Counted from the stretch's first letter, positions 17,036 to 27,083 are shown. The stretch is DNA of 52,468 bases from an uncultured Bacteroidota bacterium (GCA_903905065.1 CAIVEW010000107.1:1-52468), one strand, 5' to 3'. The notes: generated by a model not told the origin, from the sequence alone. Program-made: numbers and translations.

Positions 17036-19177
17036 TTACGCACTCACCTTACCCTTGGTCTTAGCAACCACCTCATCCTGTATATTACGCGGAGCGGCAG
17101 TGTAGTGGCTGAACTCCATTACTGAAGTTGCACGGCCTGAAGACAATGAACGAAGCTGAGTTACATAACCGAACATTTCGCTCAGCGGTACTTTTGCTTT
17201 TATCACCTGCAGGTTGTTGCGGCTGTCCATACCTTCCAGCATAGCGCGACGGCGGTTAAGGTCACCGGTCACATCACCCATGTACTGGTCAGGAGTGGTT
17301 ACTTCCACCTTCATGATCGGCTCCAGTATTACCGGCTTAGCTTTTTTACCAGCCTCACGGAAACCAGATTTAGCGCAAAGCTCGAATGACATACCATCGG
17401 AGTCAACCTGGTGGAACGAGCCGTCGAATATACGTACCCTCATGCTCTCTACCGGGAAGCCACCTAACGGGCCGGTGGACATAGATGCTTCAAAGCCCTT
17501 CTGTATCGGAGCGATGAACTCACGAGGAATAGAACCACCAAATATTTCGTTGATGAACTGGAAGCGGCCTTTACCTTCTGCAAGGAAAGCATCCTCAGCA
17601 GGGCCTATTTCAAAATAGATATCTGCAAACTTACCACGGCCACCCGTTTGTTTCTTATAGATCTCACGATGTTCTACCATCATGGTAAATGCTTCCTTAT
17701 AAGCAACCATCGGTGCACCCTGGTTGATCTCTACCTTGAACTCACGACGCATACGGTCAACGATAATTTCCAGGTGAAGCTCGCCCATTCCACTCAGGAT
17801 GGTCTGGCCGGTGTCCTCGTCTGTCTTTACACGCAGCGTAGGATCTTCTTCTACCAGCTTGGCGATTGCCATACCCATCTTGTCCACGTCTGCCTGGGTC
17901 TTAGGCTCTACAGATATAGAGATTACAGGCTCAGGGATGAACATGTTCTCCAGCATTATCGGGTGCTTCTCGTCGCACAGCGTATCACCGGTCTTGATTT
18001 CTTTAAATCCTACCGCAGCACCAATATCACCAGCCTCGATGAAGTCGATCGGGTTCTGCTTGTTGGCGTGCATCTGCATGATACGGCTGATACGCTCGTT
18101 CTTACCAGAACGTACGTTGAGCACATAGCTACCTGCATCCAGGTGGCCGGAATAGCACCGGAAGAACGCCAGGCGGCCTACGAACGGATCGGTCATGATC
18201 TTGAACGCAAGCGCAGCAAACGGCTCCTTAGCATTCGGGTGACGCTCAATTTCTTCGCCGGTATCAGGGTTAGTACCCTTGATCGCTTCGATATCCAAAG
18301 GACTAGGCAGGTAACGGATCACGCAGTCAAGCGCCACCTGTACACCCTTATTCTTATATGCCGATCCGCAAAGCATCGGTACAATGCTCAAGTCCAGGCA
18401 GGCTTTACGCACAGCTATATGTATTTCGTCTTCGCTGATGCTGTTCGGATCTTCGAAGAATTTTTCCATCAGCTTGTCGTCATATTCAGCTACCGCCTCT
18501 ACCAGGTGTGCGCGCCATTCGTTGGCCTCGTCCACCATATCTGCCGGTATCTCGATCTCTGTATACGTCATACCCTGGGTAGCATCATCCCAAATGATAC
18601 CCTTCATCCTGATCAGGTCCACGATACCCTTGAAACCATCTTCAGCGCCTATCGGCAACTGCAGCGGTACTGACTTAGCGCCCAGCATGTCCTTCACCTG
18701 CTGCACCACCATCAGGAAGTCAGCACCTACACGGTCCATTTTGTTTACGAAACCGATACGCGGAACCTTGTAACGGTTAGCCTGGCGCCATACAGTTTCA
18801 GACTGTGGCTCTACCCCATCCACTGCGCTGAACAATGCCACAAGGCCGTCCAGTACACGCAGAGAACGCTCCACCTCAATGGTAAAGTCCACGTGGCCGG
18901 GAGTATCAATGATGTTGAATTTGTAGTTCTTTGATTCCGGCAATTTTTTACCCTGTACAGTTGGGTAGTTCCAGAAGCAGGTAGTAGCTGCTGATGTGAT
19001 CGTGATACCACGCTCCTGTTCCTGTGCCATCCAGTCCATCGTAGCGGCGCCTTCGTGCACCTCACCAATTTTGTGGTTCACACCGGTATAATAAAGGATA
19101 CGTTCTGTCATCGTGGTCTTCCCCGCATCAATGTGGGCAGCGATCCCGAAGTTGCGCTGTAAGAGTAGATCTGCCAT
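17036..19177 (-). CDS. fusA: Elongation factor G
   Basis: The translocation GTPase of the ribosome, 713 residues, full length. G1 is AHIDAGKT (residues 14-21), the switch region has [13 protein letters not shown]3 is DTPGHVDF, and G4 is NKMD. Domains II-V follow, with GMGELHLEI and the C-terminal [16 protein letters not shown]. It starts at [12 protein letters not shown] strong Bacteroidota promoter lies upstream and a clear terminator downstream, so it is transcribed alone rather than in the str operon with rpsL, rpsG and tuf. A second EF-G elsewhere in the genome is possible. Confidence 0.97.
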   Translation of the reverse strand: MADLLLQRNFGIAAHIDAGKTTMTERILYYTGVNHKIGEVHEGAATMDWMAQEQERGITITSAATTCFWNYPTVQGKKLPESKNYKFNIIDTPGHVDFTIEVERSLRVLDGLVALFSAVDGVEPQSETVWRQANRYKVPRIGFVNKMDRVGADFLMVVQQVKDMLGAKSVPLQLPIGAEDGFKGIVDLIRMKGIIWDDATQGMTYTEIEIPADMVDEANEWRAHLVEAVAEYDDKLMEKFFEDPNSISEDEIHIAVRKACLDLSIVPMLCGSAYKNKGVQVALDCVIRYLPSPLDIEAIKGTNPDTGEEIERHPNAKEPFAALAFKIMTDPFVGRLAFFRCYSGHLDAGSYVLNVRSGKNERISRIMQMHANKQNPIDFIEAGDIGAAVGFKEIKTGDTLCDEKHPIMLENMFIPEPVISISVEPKTQADVDKMGMAIAKLVEEDPTLRVKTDEDTGQTILSGMGELHLEIIVDRMRREFKVEINQGAPMVAYKEAFTMMVEHREIYKKQTGGRGKFADIYFEIGPAEDAFLAEGKGRFQFINEIFGGSIPREFIAPIQKGFEASMSTGPLGGFPVESMRVRIFDGSFHQVDSDGMSFELCAKSGFREAGKKAKPVILEPIMKVEVTTPDQYMGDVTGDLNRRRAMLEGMDSRNNLQVIKAKVPLSEMFGYVTQLRSLSSGRATSVMEFSHYTAAPRNIQDEVVAKTKGKVSA

Positions 19178-19219
19178 TGTTTATGTTGTTAAAATCGTTT
19201 ATCTTTTGAATTCGAGGTG

Positions 19220-19252
19220 CAAAGGTATGGGTTTAATGTGAAAAAAGGACAA
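19220..19252 (-). promoter_or_regulatory. fusA promoter
   Basis: Minus strand TTG (19252-19250), 22 bp, then TACCTTTG (19227-19220), a perfect TAnnTTTG -7 box. The ATG follows about 42 bp downstream. Confidence 0.7.
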
Positions 19253-19338
19253 CTGTAAGATTGGCAAATTGTAAAATTTTGGGAAGATGGAGGATACATG
19301 AACGTGCCTTATAGTTCAGAAAAAACTAATCAGATGTC

Positions 19339-19674
19339 TTATTTTGTTTTGAGCAGGTATTCGGATAGTCTTTTCAGCAAGCCCCTATGCGTTTCCGAGC
19401 CTATCTCGCCAATTGCACCATTGATGTCGGACACGGATAACATACTAAGCATATTCAGTCTGCAAATACCTGGATGTTTCAAACCTGTTTTGCCAAAATC
19501 GGGATGTCGTAAATCGATCATAAGATCGAAGCCTTCAATATATTGATGCAGTTGAGAAGTGATACCGCAAACTAAAACATCACCATATTTTGGAAACTCA
19601 CGAAGCACAAGAGCAGGACGAAGTTTTTGCTGTTTATCCTGCGGAAAAACAGTAACAATTATTTTTCTTTCCAT
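19339..19674 (-). CDS. PemK/MazF-like toxin
   Basis: A 111-residue protein with the layout of PemK/MazF-family endoribonucleases. It has an N-terminal strand MERKIIVTVFPQ, the LRPALVL motif typical of the first conserved block, DVLVCGITSQ for the second, and a C-terminal helix. These toxins cleave single-stranded mRNA. It overlaps the upstream antitoxin gene by 16 bp, so the two are translationally coupled. The N-terminal block lacks the usual (G/D)E(I/V)W motif near residue 10, so activity needs testing. Family confidence is moderate. Confidence 0.72.
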   Translation of the reverse strand: MERKIIVTVFPQDKQQKLRPALVLREFPKYGDVLVCGITSQLHQYIEGFDLMIDLRHPDFGKTGLKHPGICRLNMLSMLSVSDINGAIGEIGSETHRGLLKRLSEYLLKTK

Positions 19675-19916
19675 TCCTTGTATGCTGCATTTGGTTCCTT
19701 TATATCTGCCAAAGAATACTCTGGCTCATCGGCTCCATACCCTTTCAAGAAATTCTGTGCTGAAAAATCCCTCCACATACGTTCTTCATTTTCAGGTGTT
19801 TCATCATCCGCTACCGCCTCAAGCATAGCAAATACAATTTTCACCATCCGGTCATCCGCATGGTCTATATATTGTTTCACCTTTTTCCTAAGTTCTTTAG
19901 ATTCTACTGCCGTCAT
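19659..19916 (-). CDS. Antitoxin of PemK-like pair
   Basis: An 85-residue acidic protein starting at MTAVESKELRKK (ATG at 19916; another ATG at 19928 adds four residues). A helical N-terminus (RKKVKQYIDHADDRMVKIVFAMLEAV) is followed by an acidic, probably disordered tail (DDETPENEER; DEPEYSLADIK), as in antitoxins that bind the toxin with their C-terminus. No DNA-binding fold is obvious. TATCTTTG (minus strand, 19949-19942) is a possible -7 box just upstream. The role is inferred from the overlap with the toxin-like gene. Confidence 0.68.
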   Translation of the reverse strand: MTAVESKELRKKVKQYIDHADDRMVKIVFAMLEAVADDETPENEERMWRDFSAQNFLKGYGADEPEYSLADIKEPNAAYKEWKEK

Positions 19917-20157
19917 AGAATAGCACATTGAATTACTAAATCAAAGATACCAAAAAATCAACATTTTTGGAACCTCAACTTGCTGCTACAAAACTGTGGT
20001 TTGGCGTGAATCTGGGAATTGCACACTTTTATCAAAATATTGTTGCACAGCTCGGGGTTGATAATCAATTATATAAACTCTGAAAATTGCACATTTGCAC
20101 GGCTGGGTGCAATTTTGTTTCCTTGTTCGATTCATTAAAAAATCAGAATTATAGCAG

Positions 20158-20331
20158 TGTCATGGTGAGCCCCGCCGAACCATGACTTGTTGAATTCGTT
20201 GATTGGCTTAATAGCATTTTTTTGCAAGCCGCTGGCACTCTACTCGAAGAGTATAAATTGCGAGTCGATACCCTGATAAGGCTTCAGCTTAAACCACGGC
20301 ATGTCATGGTTCGGCGGGGCTCACCATGACA
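20158..20331. repeat. Inverted pair of the 29-bp dispersed repeat
   Basis: Two exact copies, 20158-20186 (TGTCATGGTGAGCC to CCGAACCATGAC) and 20303-20331 in reverse complement, enclose 116 bp without an ORF. The pair resembles a small non-autonomous element with terminal inverted repeats, or two independent hairpin insertions. It sits in a 484-bp spacer (19917-20400) with no other gene. Confidence 0.85.
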
Positions 20332-20400
20332 GCACCTACTTTGCACAGTCGATAACAAAAAGCAAAAAAATACGTGTTTTCACCTCTTCCATAAGGCTGT

Positions 20401-21117
20401 TTAAGCTACAGCTTTGGTACGGGCGAGCTGGCGGCGCTGGGCGCGATTGAGGAATTTTTCGTTTTGGGGTCTGTTGTGGGTGGATGAAAATGGTGGTGGC
20501 TCTTTAATGGAATAACCGGTATTGGTGGGGTGTACCGTTTTTGTTTCTGTTTCCATGCCTGCTTTAATGGAGTTTTCGTTCCAGCAGGCGAGGTCTTCGA
20601 GATCAAGCCTGGCTTCTTTGTCCTCTTGTTCTGTCGCAGGTGTATGTTCTTTTGTTCTTGCAGGGATGGTTAGTTGAGGTTGACTTGCGGCACGGGAAAC
20701 GATGTAGCCATCTATGTATGATTTTATAAAATCAGCGTCTTCCGGATTTTTATCGTTTACATATTCCATGAAATGAGCGCCAAGTTCCAGTGTCTCATTG
20801 AGTGTGTTGCGCGTTTTGAGCTTGTTGATGGTAAGGGTAAGTTTATAGAGTGCATTGACTTCCTTATAAGTTGGTGCCTTTTCACTGCGTTCTTCAGATA
20901 ACATTTCATCCTGCATTTTCGCCATGATGTAGTAGCAATTCTCCGCAAGCTGCGATGGCAGGTGAGCTGCGCTTTTTTTGATATGATCCCAGTTGTAATT
21001 ACGTACCCAGTAATGGAGGGTGCGGCGGCTGATGCCGAGCATGGATGCGATCTCACTCTTGCTGAGGTCTGTCTGGAAGTACAAGTGCTGTGCTTGTTGT
21101 TGCTTTTCTTGTTTCAT
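20401..21117 (-). CDS. HTH protein, phage terminase small-subunit-like N-terminus
   Basis: A 238-residue protein from the ATG at 21117; the frame reaches a TTG at 21141. Residues 3-45 form a helix-turn-helix (LSKSEIASMLGISRRTLHYW), the type found at the N-terminus of terminase small subunits and some transposases. The middle is helical (LYKLTLTINKLKTRNTLNE). The C-terminal 80 residues are low-complexity and end in FLNRAQRRQLART, a basic tail. No other phage gene lies nearby, so it is either a domesticated phage relic or a family of its own. DNA binding is a fair inference; the role is unknown. Confidence 0.6.
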   Translation of the reverse strand: MKQEKQQQAQHLYFQTDLSKSEIASMLGISRRTLHYWVRNYNWDHIKKSAAHLPSQLAENCYYIMAKMQDEMLSEERSEKAPTYKEVNALYKLTLTINKLKTRNTLNETLELGAHFMEYVNDKNPEDADFIKSYIDGYIVSRAASQPQLTIPARTKEHTPATEQEDKEARLDLEDLACWNENSIKAGMETETKTVHPTNTGYSIKEPPPFSSTHNRPQNEKFLNRAQRRQLARTKAVA

Positions 21118-21526
21118 GTGGCTGGATTTTGTGAGAAACAAAAGTAGGACGTTGTGAATTGGTGATCTTCACAAAACGGCAATTGAAATCCGGTGGAATG
21201 TAAGCGGGGCAATAGCTTTCGGGAACAGGAAATTGTGGGTATCTTTTTTATTTACATATTATTGAGCATAGCCGTCAACTACAGTTCTATGAAGGCCGTC
21301 GGAGACGGAGCGTATTATCGCTTCCGGATGCCCTGCGGAACATCCGGAAGAACGAGTGACGTGCTGAGTGCAATGTGCCCATAAGCCACGTAAGCTATGC
21401 CCAAAATAACATACTCTTTTATTGCATGGGCCAATAACATTCATTATCATTGTATGGATATAACAGAGCACTCCATAACAAACAGATATCACCAACCGCT
21501 CAGCCAGCGGGCATAAAACACTCCAT
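21118..21526. other. Divergent spacer with hairpin
   Basis: A 409-bp spacer between the HTH gene and the DUF805 gene. It contains a perfect 10-bp inverted repeat, CTTCCGGATG (21321-21330) with CATCCGGAAG (21341-21350). No gene is supported. Confidence 0.6.
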
Positions 21527-22027
21527 ATGAAATACTACCTCGACGTTTTGAAAAAGTATGCCGTATTCACTGGTCGCGCATCCCGCCAGGAATTCTGGAT
21601 GTTTTTTCTCTTCAACATGATAATAGGCATCATACTAAGCATTGTCGACAATGTGGCAGGTTCAACCTATACATATTATGCATCAATGGGGGTGCCTGTC
21701 AGGGTGGGTTATATACAAAACTTTTATAGCCTGCTCGTGTTCATCCCCAACCTGTCGGTGAGTGTGCGGCGGCTGCATGATGTGAATAAAAGCGGTCACC
21801 TGCTTTGGTTGGTATTTGCACCGCTGGTGCTCTTGTTTTGGTCTTTCTTCGCTGGCGCGTACATGGCGATGGTGCTTTTGGCATTGGTTATGCTGGGCTT
21901 TGCCATCTGGCTGCTTGTACTCAACTGCACCGAAGGCACACGCGGGCCAAACAAATACGGCGAAGACCCTTACGGACCCGGGTTTAAATTTTCATTTGAA
22001 GAGGATGCGCCTGTAGATGAACAATAA
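21527..22027 (+). CDS. DUF805 inner-membrane protein
   Basis: A 166-residue protein of the DUF805 (YhaH-like) family. The N-terminus YLDVLKKYAVFTGRASRQEFW carries the family's FxGRASRxEFW motif. Four membrane segments follow, with VRRLHDVNKSG between the second and third (RRLHD is the second hallmark). LNCTEGTRGPNKYGEDP ends the domain. The function of the family is unknown. It is monocistronic; its 3' end faces the minus-strand GEVED gene. Confidence 0.92.
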   Translation: MKYYLDVLKKYAVFTGRASRQEFWMFFLFNMIIGIILSIVDNVAGSTYTYYASMGVPVRVGYIQNFYSLLVFIPNLSVSVRRLHDVNKSGHLLWLVFAPLVLLFWSFFAGAYMAMVLLALVMLGFAIWLLVLNCTEGTRGPNKYGEDPYGPGFKFSFEEDAPVDEQ

Positions 22028-22193
22028 TAGTAATAGTAAGCCCCAACTGCAGAGTGTAGTCTGTTATGCCGATCCCTGCCGGCAGACAAGTTTGGTTCTT
22101 TCTTTTGGCCACCCAAAAAAAGAACACACACAGCCAACCGGAAATATGAGGTATCGCAAGTGAGACGAATGAACATTTGAAAAACTATCAGAC

Positions 22194-22224
22194 AAAAAAA
22201 TTGCCAGCCTTTCAAAGCTGGCAA
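22194..22224 (-). terminator. Terminator of the GEVED gene
   Basis: Minus strand TTGCCAGC, 8-base loop, GCTGGCAA, then TTTTTTTGTC. A perfect 8-bp stem with a good T-run, 24 bp past the stop at 22248. It may also stop plus-strand transcripts weakly. Confidence 0.9.
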
Positions 22225-22247
22225 TTCAAAAATTTTCGATAACGGCT

Positions 22248-25200
22248 CTATTCCTTCGTCATCCTGATCACCCGCACATACTTACCATCCTCATACTTCA
22301 AAAGATACACACCGGCCGCCAGGCCGCCCATATCAATGTTCGTGGTATTGTTGGTCATTACCGCTTTAGTTATAACGCGGCCGGTAACATCAGTAAGCGT
22401 CACGGCAGGATTGTCTCCCGGTGTGCCGTGCGCATTTACTGTTACCATCTTTGCTGCAGGATTAGGGAATGCATTAACACTAAAATCTGTAGTGGTCGTC
22501 GTCGGCACATACGTAGCGCTGCTATCTATGGTGATCACAAAATCAGCAACCTCTCCGTATTGGATCGCTGAGCACGGCACTGAATAATTTATGTAGTCGT
22601 CAGTGGAGATGATGCGCATACCAGTCTGCCCGGTGAGGCACGATGCCGGGATAGTGACCGACCCGGTAAATGTTCCTCCATATCCGGAAGGAACCTGTGC
22701 GAACGCGGTAAACTCACTTGGATCAAACACACCATTCTGGTTGTAGTCTATCCACACACCGGCGCTATACGGATAGTAGGTGAACGAATCCATTCTTACC
22801 AGGAATGAATAAGTATCACCGATGCGCAGCGTAGCTGTGTGTGAACCAAGCGGTGCCATCTGCACATAGCCAGAGAGCGGAACAGAGAAACCGGAGGCAT
22901 TAAATGTGGTGCCGGATATCAAGGCTTGCGTCATTTCGCTCTCCCCATTGTACATTACCAGGGTTGTACCTGTATTGGGAGAGCAATAACAATTGAGGAA
23001 GGAGTTGACGGCCACGCTGAAAACCGGCGATGTGGCAGAGAGCCCGCTTCCTGCGCAGGTTACAACAGCCCTGTAGTCGGTCGCCGTAGTTATGCCCGCT
23101 GAAGAATATAATGGAGTAGTAGCTCCCGCGATATTAGTAAAACCGCCTGCACCAGACGGGCTCGACTGCCACTGAATGGTGATACCGGCAGCTACCGTGT
23201 AGCCTGATAGTGACAGCCCAAATGCATAAGAGGGGCATATATCCGCCGATCCAGAAATAGTTCCCGCAACGGGCGTACCGCTGCAAGGATAGGCAGTATC
23301 AATCGTAATATAGTAGTCTTCGGTTTCACCTGAAAAGAAATGAGTGCATGCGTCCCCTGATCCCATAAAATCGTCTGTTGGGTCTACCGTCCTTACCCGA
23401 AGGCCGGTGATCCCGGTCATAGCTGTAACCGGAACATGAAACACCGCCAATGTTGTGCCCATTGCGCTGCCCACGCTGGTCCACTCTACCGGATCGAAAG
23501 TACCGCTATGGTCATAGTCTATCCATAAAGACCGGTTAGCGAGATCGCCACTCGTGCTCGATTTCACGGCTATAGCATAATATCCGTCCTGCTGCAGCGT
23601 CGCTGTGGTGCTCCCCGACGCGGGATATGCCGAATAAGTATTTGGATTGAATGGCGTACTGTTGCTCAATGTCGTGCCCAGTATGGCTACGCTGTCTATT
23701 GTGGCATAATAAGGCGTGCCGCCCAGCGATGCCGAATCGCAGTAACAACGGCTGAATGGCAATTCGCCTATTGTGAATGCCGGGGTAGTTGCAGTGCCAC
23801 TGCTGCCCGTACACGTCACCTGGAATTCATAGTCGGTAGCGGCAGCCTGTCCGGCCACCATGTAAGAAGTATTGGTAGCGCCAGCTATCGGCGTAAACGT
23901 TCCCATTCCGGCCGGAGATGAAAACCACTGATAGGTAAGCCCGGTAGCCACTGTGTAACCGCTGGCATTGAGTGCAAACACCGATGAGGCGCAAACACTG
24001 TCTGGCCCGGAGATAGTGCCGGCGACTGGTGTGCCGGAGCAAGGATAAGTAGTATCGATGGTAACTATATAGTCCTCCGTTTCACCATCAAACATATTGG
24101 CGCATGCATCCGTGGGCATCACGGAATAGTCGTTGTTCCTTACCCGGAGTCCCGTTTGGCCGGTGTGCGCGGTAAGCGGAACTGTAAATGTTATCACCTC
24201 CAATCCGATGGCTGAAGCACCTGCCAAGGCAAATTCGGTAGGGTCGAAAGTGCCGGTGTGATCGTAGTCGATCCACAAGCCCACGTACGCCGGTTCAAAC
24301 ATGCCCGAATTGACAGCCATAGTATAAGTGGCCCCCTGCTGCAGATGCGTGGTGGTGCTTCCCGATGCCGGGAACGACGAGTAAATATGTGGATTGGAAG
24401 GTGTGTAATTATTCAGCGTGGTCCCCGCGATAGCCACGCTATCCAGTTGCACATAATAAGATGAGCCGCCCAGCAAGGTAGAATCATCACAATAACACAT
24501 CGTAGGCGGATTAGAGACTACATCCCATATCGCCGACGTGCTGGACAAGCCGCTTGCGGTGCACGTGATCACCAGTTCGTAGTCTGTTGATGCACCAAGG
24601 CTGGATACGGTATACGTCTCATTGGTCGCCCCAGCAATAGGTGAAAACGTGCCCGCTCCGGCAGGAGACGACTTCCATTGGTAAGTGAGGCCGGTAGCGA
24701 GTGTATAACCTGCCAGGCTCAAAGTAAACGGGTTGCCGGGGCATATGTTTGTTGGCCCGGTTATGCTGCCTACAGCCGGTGTGCCGGCACAAGGTAATGT
24801 CGTATCTATAGTGATGTAATAATCTTCGGTCTCCCCGGAATAGTAGTTTGTACAGGCATCATAGGCAAATACACTACCCTCGCCATTATCGCGTGTTCTT
24901 ACGCGGAAACCCGTAACGCCGGTATGTGCAGTCAGGGGCACAGTGAAGGTAGCAGTAGTAGTACCCATAATGTTCGTCCCTACGGAGAACCATTCAAAAA
25001 CATCGAACGAGCCATTCTGGTTGAAATCTATCCACATGGCTATGTTCGCAAAGTAGCCGCTGTTGGAGTTTACGGCAATAGTATACGTGCCGCCCTGCTG
25101 TAAATGGGTAGTAGTACTGCCTGTAATAGGAAAGGCTGAATAAGTGTAGGGATTACCCGGCGTACCGTTTTGCAAGGTCGTGCCCACTATGGCCACGCTA

Positions 25201-25337
25201 TCAATAGGGGCATCATAAGCTGCGCCACCGAGGCCGGCGGCGCAATAAGTAGGTTGCGCATAAACCGCGCAGGACAATAATAAAAGGCTAAAAGCAGTGA
25301 TGATCTTTTTAAAAGGGAATAGATTTACGGGGCTCAT
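22248..25337 (-). CDS. Secreted GEVED-repeat protein with T9SS sorting tail
   Basis: A 1029-residue exported surface protein. The ATG at 25337 starts a signal peptide (FPFKKIITAFSLLLLSCAVY, cut after AQ). The body is a tandem repeat of about 250 residues starting near 31, 281, 531 and 779. Each unit has a GEVED domain (WIDFNQNGSFD, HTGVTGFRVR, ending in GETEDYYITID; GEVADF in the last), and the first three also have an Ig/PKD-like half (GLTYQWKSSPAG, AGATN). The last 80 residues form a type A T9SS sorting domain (NAFPNPA, LTDVTGRV, LAAGVYLLKY). It is presumably exported by the type IX system and attached to the surface, with adhesion as a likely role. Confidence 0.92.
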   Translation of the reverse strand: MSPVNLFPFKKIITAFSLLLLSCAVYAQPTYCAAGLGGAAYDAPIDSVAIVGTTLQNGTPGNPYTYSAFPITGSTTTHLQQGGTYTIAVNSNSGYFANIAMWIDFNQNGSFDVFEWFSVGTNIMGTTTATFTVPLTAHTGVTGFRVRTRDNGEGSVFAYDACTNYYSGETEDYYITIDTTLPCAGTPAVGSITGPTNICPGNPFTLSLAGYTLATGLTYQWKSSPAGAGTFSPIAGATNETYTVSSLGASTDYELVITCTASGLSSTSAIWDVVSNPPTMCYCDDSTLLGGSSYYVQLDSVAIAGTTLNNYTPSNPHIYSSFPASGSTTTHLQQGATYTMAVNSGMFEPAYVGLWIDYDHTGTFDPTEFALAGASAIGLEVITFTVPLTAHTGQTGLRVRNNDYSVMPTDACANMFDGETEDYIVTIDTTYPCSGTPVAGTISGPDSVCASSVFALNASGYTVATGLTYQWFSSPAGMGTFTPIAGATNTSYMVAGQAAATDYEFQVTCTGSSGTATTPAFTIGELPFSRCYCDSASLGGTPYYATIDSVAILGTTLSNSTPFNPNTYSAYPASGSTTATLQQDGYYAIAVKSSTSGDLANRSLWIDYDHSGTFDPVEWTSVGSAMGTTLAVFHVPVTAMTGITGLRVRTVDPTDDFMGSGDACTHFFSGETEDYYITIDTAYPCSGTPVAGTISGSADICPSYAFGLSLSGYTVAAGITIQWQSSPSGAGGFTNIAGATTPLYSSAGITTATDYRAVVTCAGSGLSATSPVFSVAVNSFLNCYCSPNTGTTLVMYNGESEMTQALISGTTFNASGFSVPLSGYVQMAPLGSHTATLRIGDTYSFLVRMDSFTYYPYSAGVWIDYNQNGVFDPSEFTAFAQVPSGYGGTFTGSVTIPASCLTGQTGMRIISTDDYINYSVPCSAIQYGEVADFVITIDSSATYVPTTTTTDFSVNAFPNPAAKMVTVNAHGTPGDNPAVTLTDVTGRVITKAVMTNNTTNIDMGGLAAGVYLLKYEDGKYVRVIRMTKE

Positions 25338-25420
25338 AAAAAAGGTTTTTAGTGTGGTTGAAAATAAGACGCAAATATAACGGCAAAAATCCATGTTTAT
25401 TATACGCCCGCTTTCCCCAC

Positions 25421-25939
25421 TTATTTGTCCTTCTTTTTGCCAATAATGGCACCGGGAGTGTACGGCTTCAGGAAATACATGATAGATAAGCCAAAGAAAG
25501 TAACGTTGCTGGCAGACGACCTGCCGCTATAATAATATTGCCCGAAATAGATATTGAGGTGCCAGTTGGGGCTGTACGCATATTCGATTCCGGAAGTAAG
25601 CTCCGTCATAAAGTTCTCTTTCGAGTTAAAAATAAGGCCGATGCCCGGGGTAAGCGTATTAGTAAATTTACCTTCCTGGAAAATATTAAGGTTTGGCCGC
25701 ACCTCCACGTAAATGGTCGTGTCTCTGCCATCATTTTTCCCCAAGCTGGTTTTCCCTATATCCGCGCCCAGGCTGAATACATCCCACTGTCGCCCTGCCT
25801 CAAAGGAAAGATTTGCTTTTTCGGCCAATGTGCCTGCGCTGTTGGTAAGACTGGGTACAAATGACAGGTACGTTTGCGCTGAGCAGCTTGTAACAACCGA
25901 AATAAAGACTGCTAAGGAAATGATTTGCTTGATCAGCAT
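25421..25939 (-). CDS. Small outer-membrane-type protein, unknown function
   Basis: A 172-residue exported protein with signal sequence MLIKQIISLAVFISVVTSCS, either a lipoprotein (VTSC) or cleaved at SAQ. The remainder alternates polar and hydrophobic residues in beta strands (WDVFSLGADIGKTSL, TLTPGIGLIFNSK, WHLNIYFGQYYYSG, VTFFGLSIMYFLKPY), which fits a small eight-stranded outer-membrane barrel. I do not recognise a named family. It lies 83 bp upstream of the GEVED gene start on the same strand, so co-transcription is possible. Confidence 0.7.
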   Translation of the reverse strand: MLIKQIISLAVFISVVTSCSAQTYLSFVPSLTNSAGTLAEKANLSFEAGRQWDVFSLGADIGKTSLGKNDGRDTTIYVEVRPNLNIFQEGKFTNTLTPGIGLIFNSKENFMTELTSGIEYAYSPNWHLNIYFGQYYYSGRSSASNVTFFGLSIMYFLKPYTPGAIIGKKKDK

Positions 25940-26034
25940 GGGTTATTTTTAAATGTCATCTAAATATACTACAGATCAGTTCATTACAAAATAAGGCATG
26001 GTTTTTATACCCCATAAAATAAAAATCATTTCTT

Positions 26035-26247
26035 ATGAGAGTATTCGGAATAATATTGATCGTTGCCGGTATCCTGATGTTTCTATTCAATGGCTTCAGC
26101 TACAAAACCGAAAAACGGGTGGCAGATATTGGCCCTGTTAAAATAGACAAAACCGAAAATCACAGTATTGGCTGGCCGGTATATGCCGGGGCTGTCACAT
26201 TGATCGCAGGCATTGCTGTGTTACTGGTAGGCGGAAAGAAGCAATAG
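26035..26247 (+). CDS. Small two-helix membrane protein
   Basis: A 70-residue protein with two membrane segments (residues 3-20 and 48-65) around a charged loop (KTEKRVADIGPVKIDKTENH). The pattern resembles small DUF3185-like proteins, of unknown function. It starts at the ATG at 26035 and is followed 44 bp later by another envelope gene on the same strand. Confidence 0.72.
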   Translation: MRVFGIILIVAGILMFLFNGFSYKTEKRVADIGPVKIDKTENHSIGWPVYAGAVTLIAGIAVLLVGGKKQ

Positions 26248-26291
26248 CCGGTATTGGAATATTCGCTAGTTTTGCGGTTCAGTATTTCCAG

Positions 26292-27083
26292 ATGAAGTTC
26301 CGCCTTTATTTCCTTTTATTTCTTTTGATTGCCTCGTCTGTTCAAGCTCAGGATAAGGATAAACTGTTCGGTACAGAAGCGCCCAAGCCAAGGAGCGGGT
26401 TCATACTCAATGGCAACGCAGCTTTCGACATTCCGGCTGCTGACATGGCAAAACGCTTTGGCGATAGCTACAGGCTTGGCCCGGCAGTGCTTTATAAGAC
26501 GTCTTCCAACTGGCTGTTCGGTGCGAAGTTCGATTTTATCCTGGGCAGCAAGATAAAGCAGGACTCCCTGATGATAAACATAACAGACCGGTATTCGGCA
26601 AAAAGCGGCGGGCTGTATGAATTCATCAACAACAGCGGGGAAAGAGTGGGCATACCGGTGTATGAGCGGGGATATGCGGTGGGCCTTACAGTAGGTAAGA
26701 TAATCGTATTGAACAAGCTGCACCCAGACAACGGCCTGATGCTCCTGACTACGGGTGGCTTCATCCAGCACAAGCTCGACATTTATGATAAGGATAAAGC
26801 AGTACCCCAACTTCGGGGAGTGTATCTGAAAGGATACGACCGGCTTACCAACGGAGCTTTCGTAGAACAGTATGCCGGGTATACGTACTTCAGCAAATAC
26901 CAACTGGTCAATTTCACCATTGGCCTTGATGCGCTCTTTGGTTTCACCCAGGGCCGTCGCGACTACCTATACGATGTTATGCGCCCCGATAATGCAAATC
27001 GCCTGGATATTCTTTTTGGTGTACGCACGGGCTGGTTCATACCTATTTTTAAAAGGAAGTCCGAGGACTTGTTGTTTGAATAG
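26292..27083 (+). CDS. Exported outer-membrane-type protein, unknown function
   Basis: A 263-residue protein with signal peptide [19 protein letters not shown]. The mature part is rich in beta strands with aromatic girdles ([80 protein letters not shown]), and it ends near [12 protein letters not shown]. This fits an outer-membrane barrel of a Bacteroidota-restricted family. No catalytic motif was seen. It is probably co-transcribed with the small membrane protein upstream. Confidence 0.72.
   Translation: MKFRLYFLLFLLIASSVQAQDKDKLFGTEAPKPRSGFILNGNAAFDIPAADMAKRFGDSYRLGPAVLYKTSSNWLFGAKFDFILGSKIKQDSLMINITDRYSAKSGGLYEFINNSGERVGIPVYERGYAVGLTVGKIIVLNKLHPDNGLMLLTTGGFIQHKLDIYDKDKAVPQLRGVYLKGYDRLTNGAFVEQYAGYTYFSKYQLVNFTIGLDALFGFTQGRRDYLYDVMRPDNANRLDILFGVRTGWFIPIFKRKSEDLLFE

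Noticed and set aside
17648-18673. 341-codon open frame on the plus strand inside fusA
   Set aside because: Antisense shadow of the strongly conserved EF-G coding sequence; the product has no domain and is rich in His and Tyr as expected from reverse reading.
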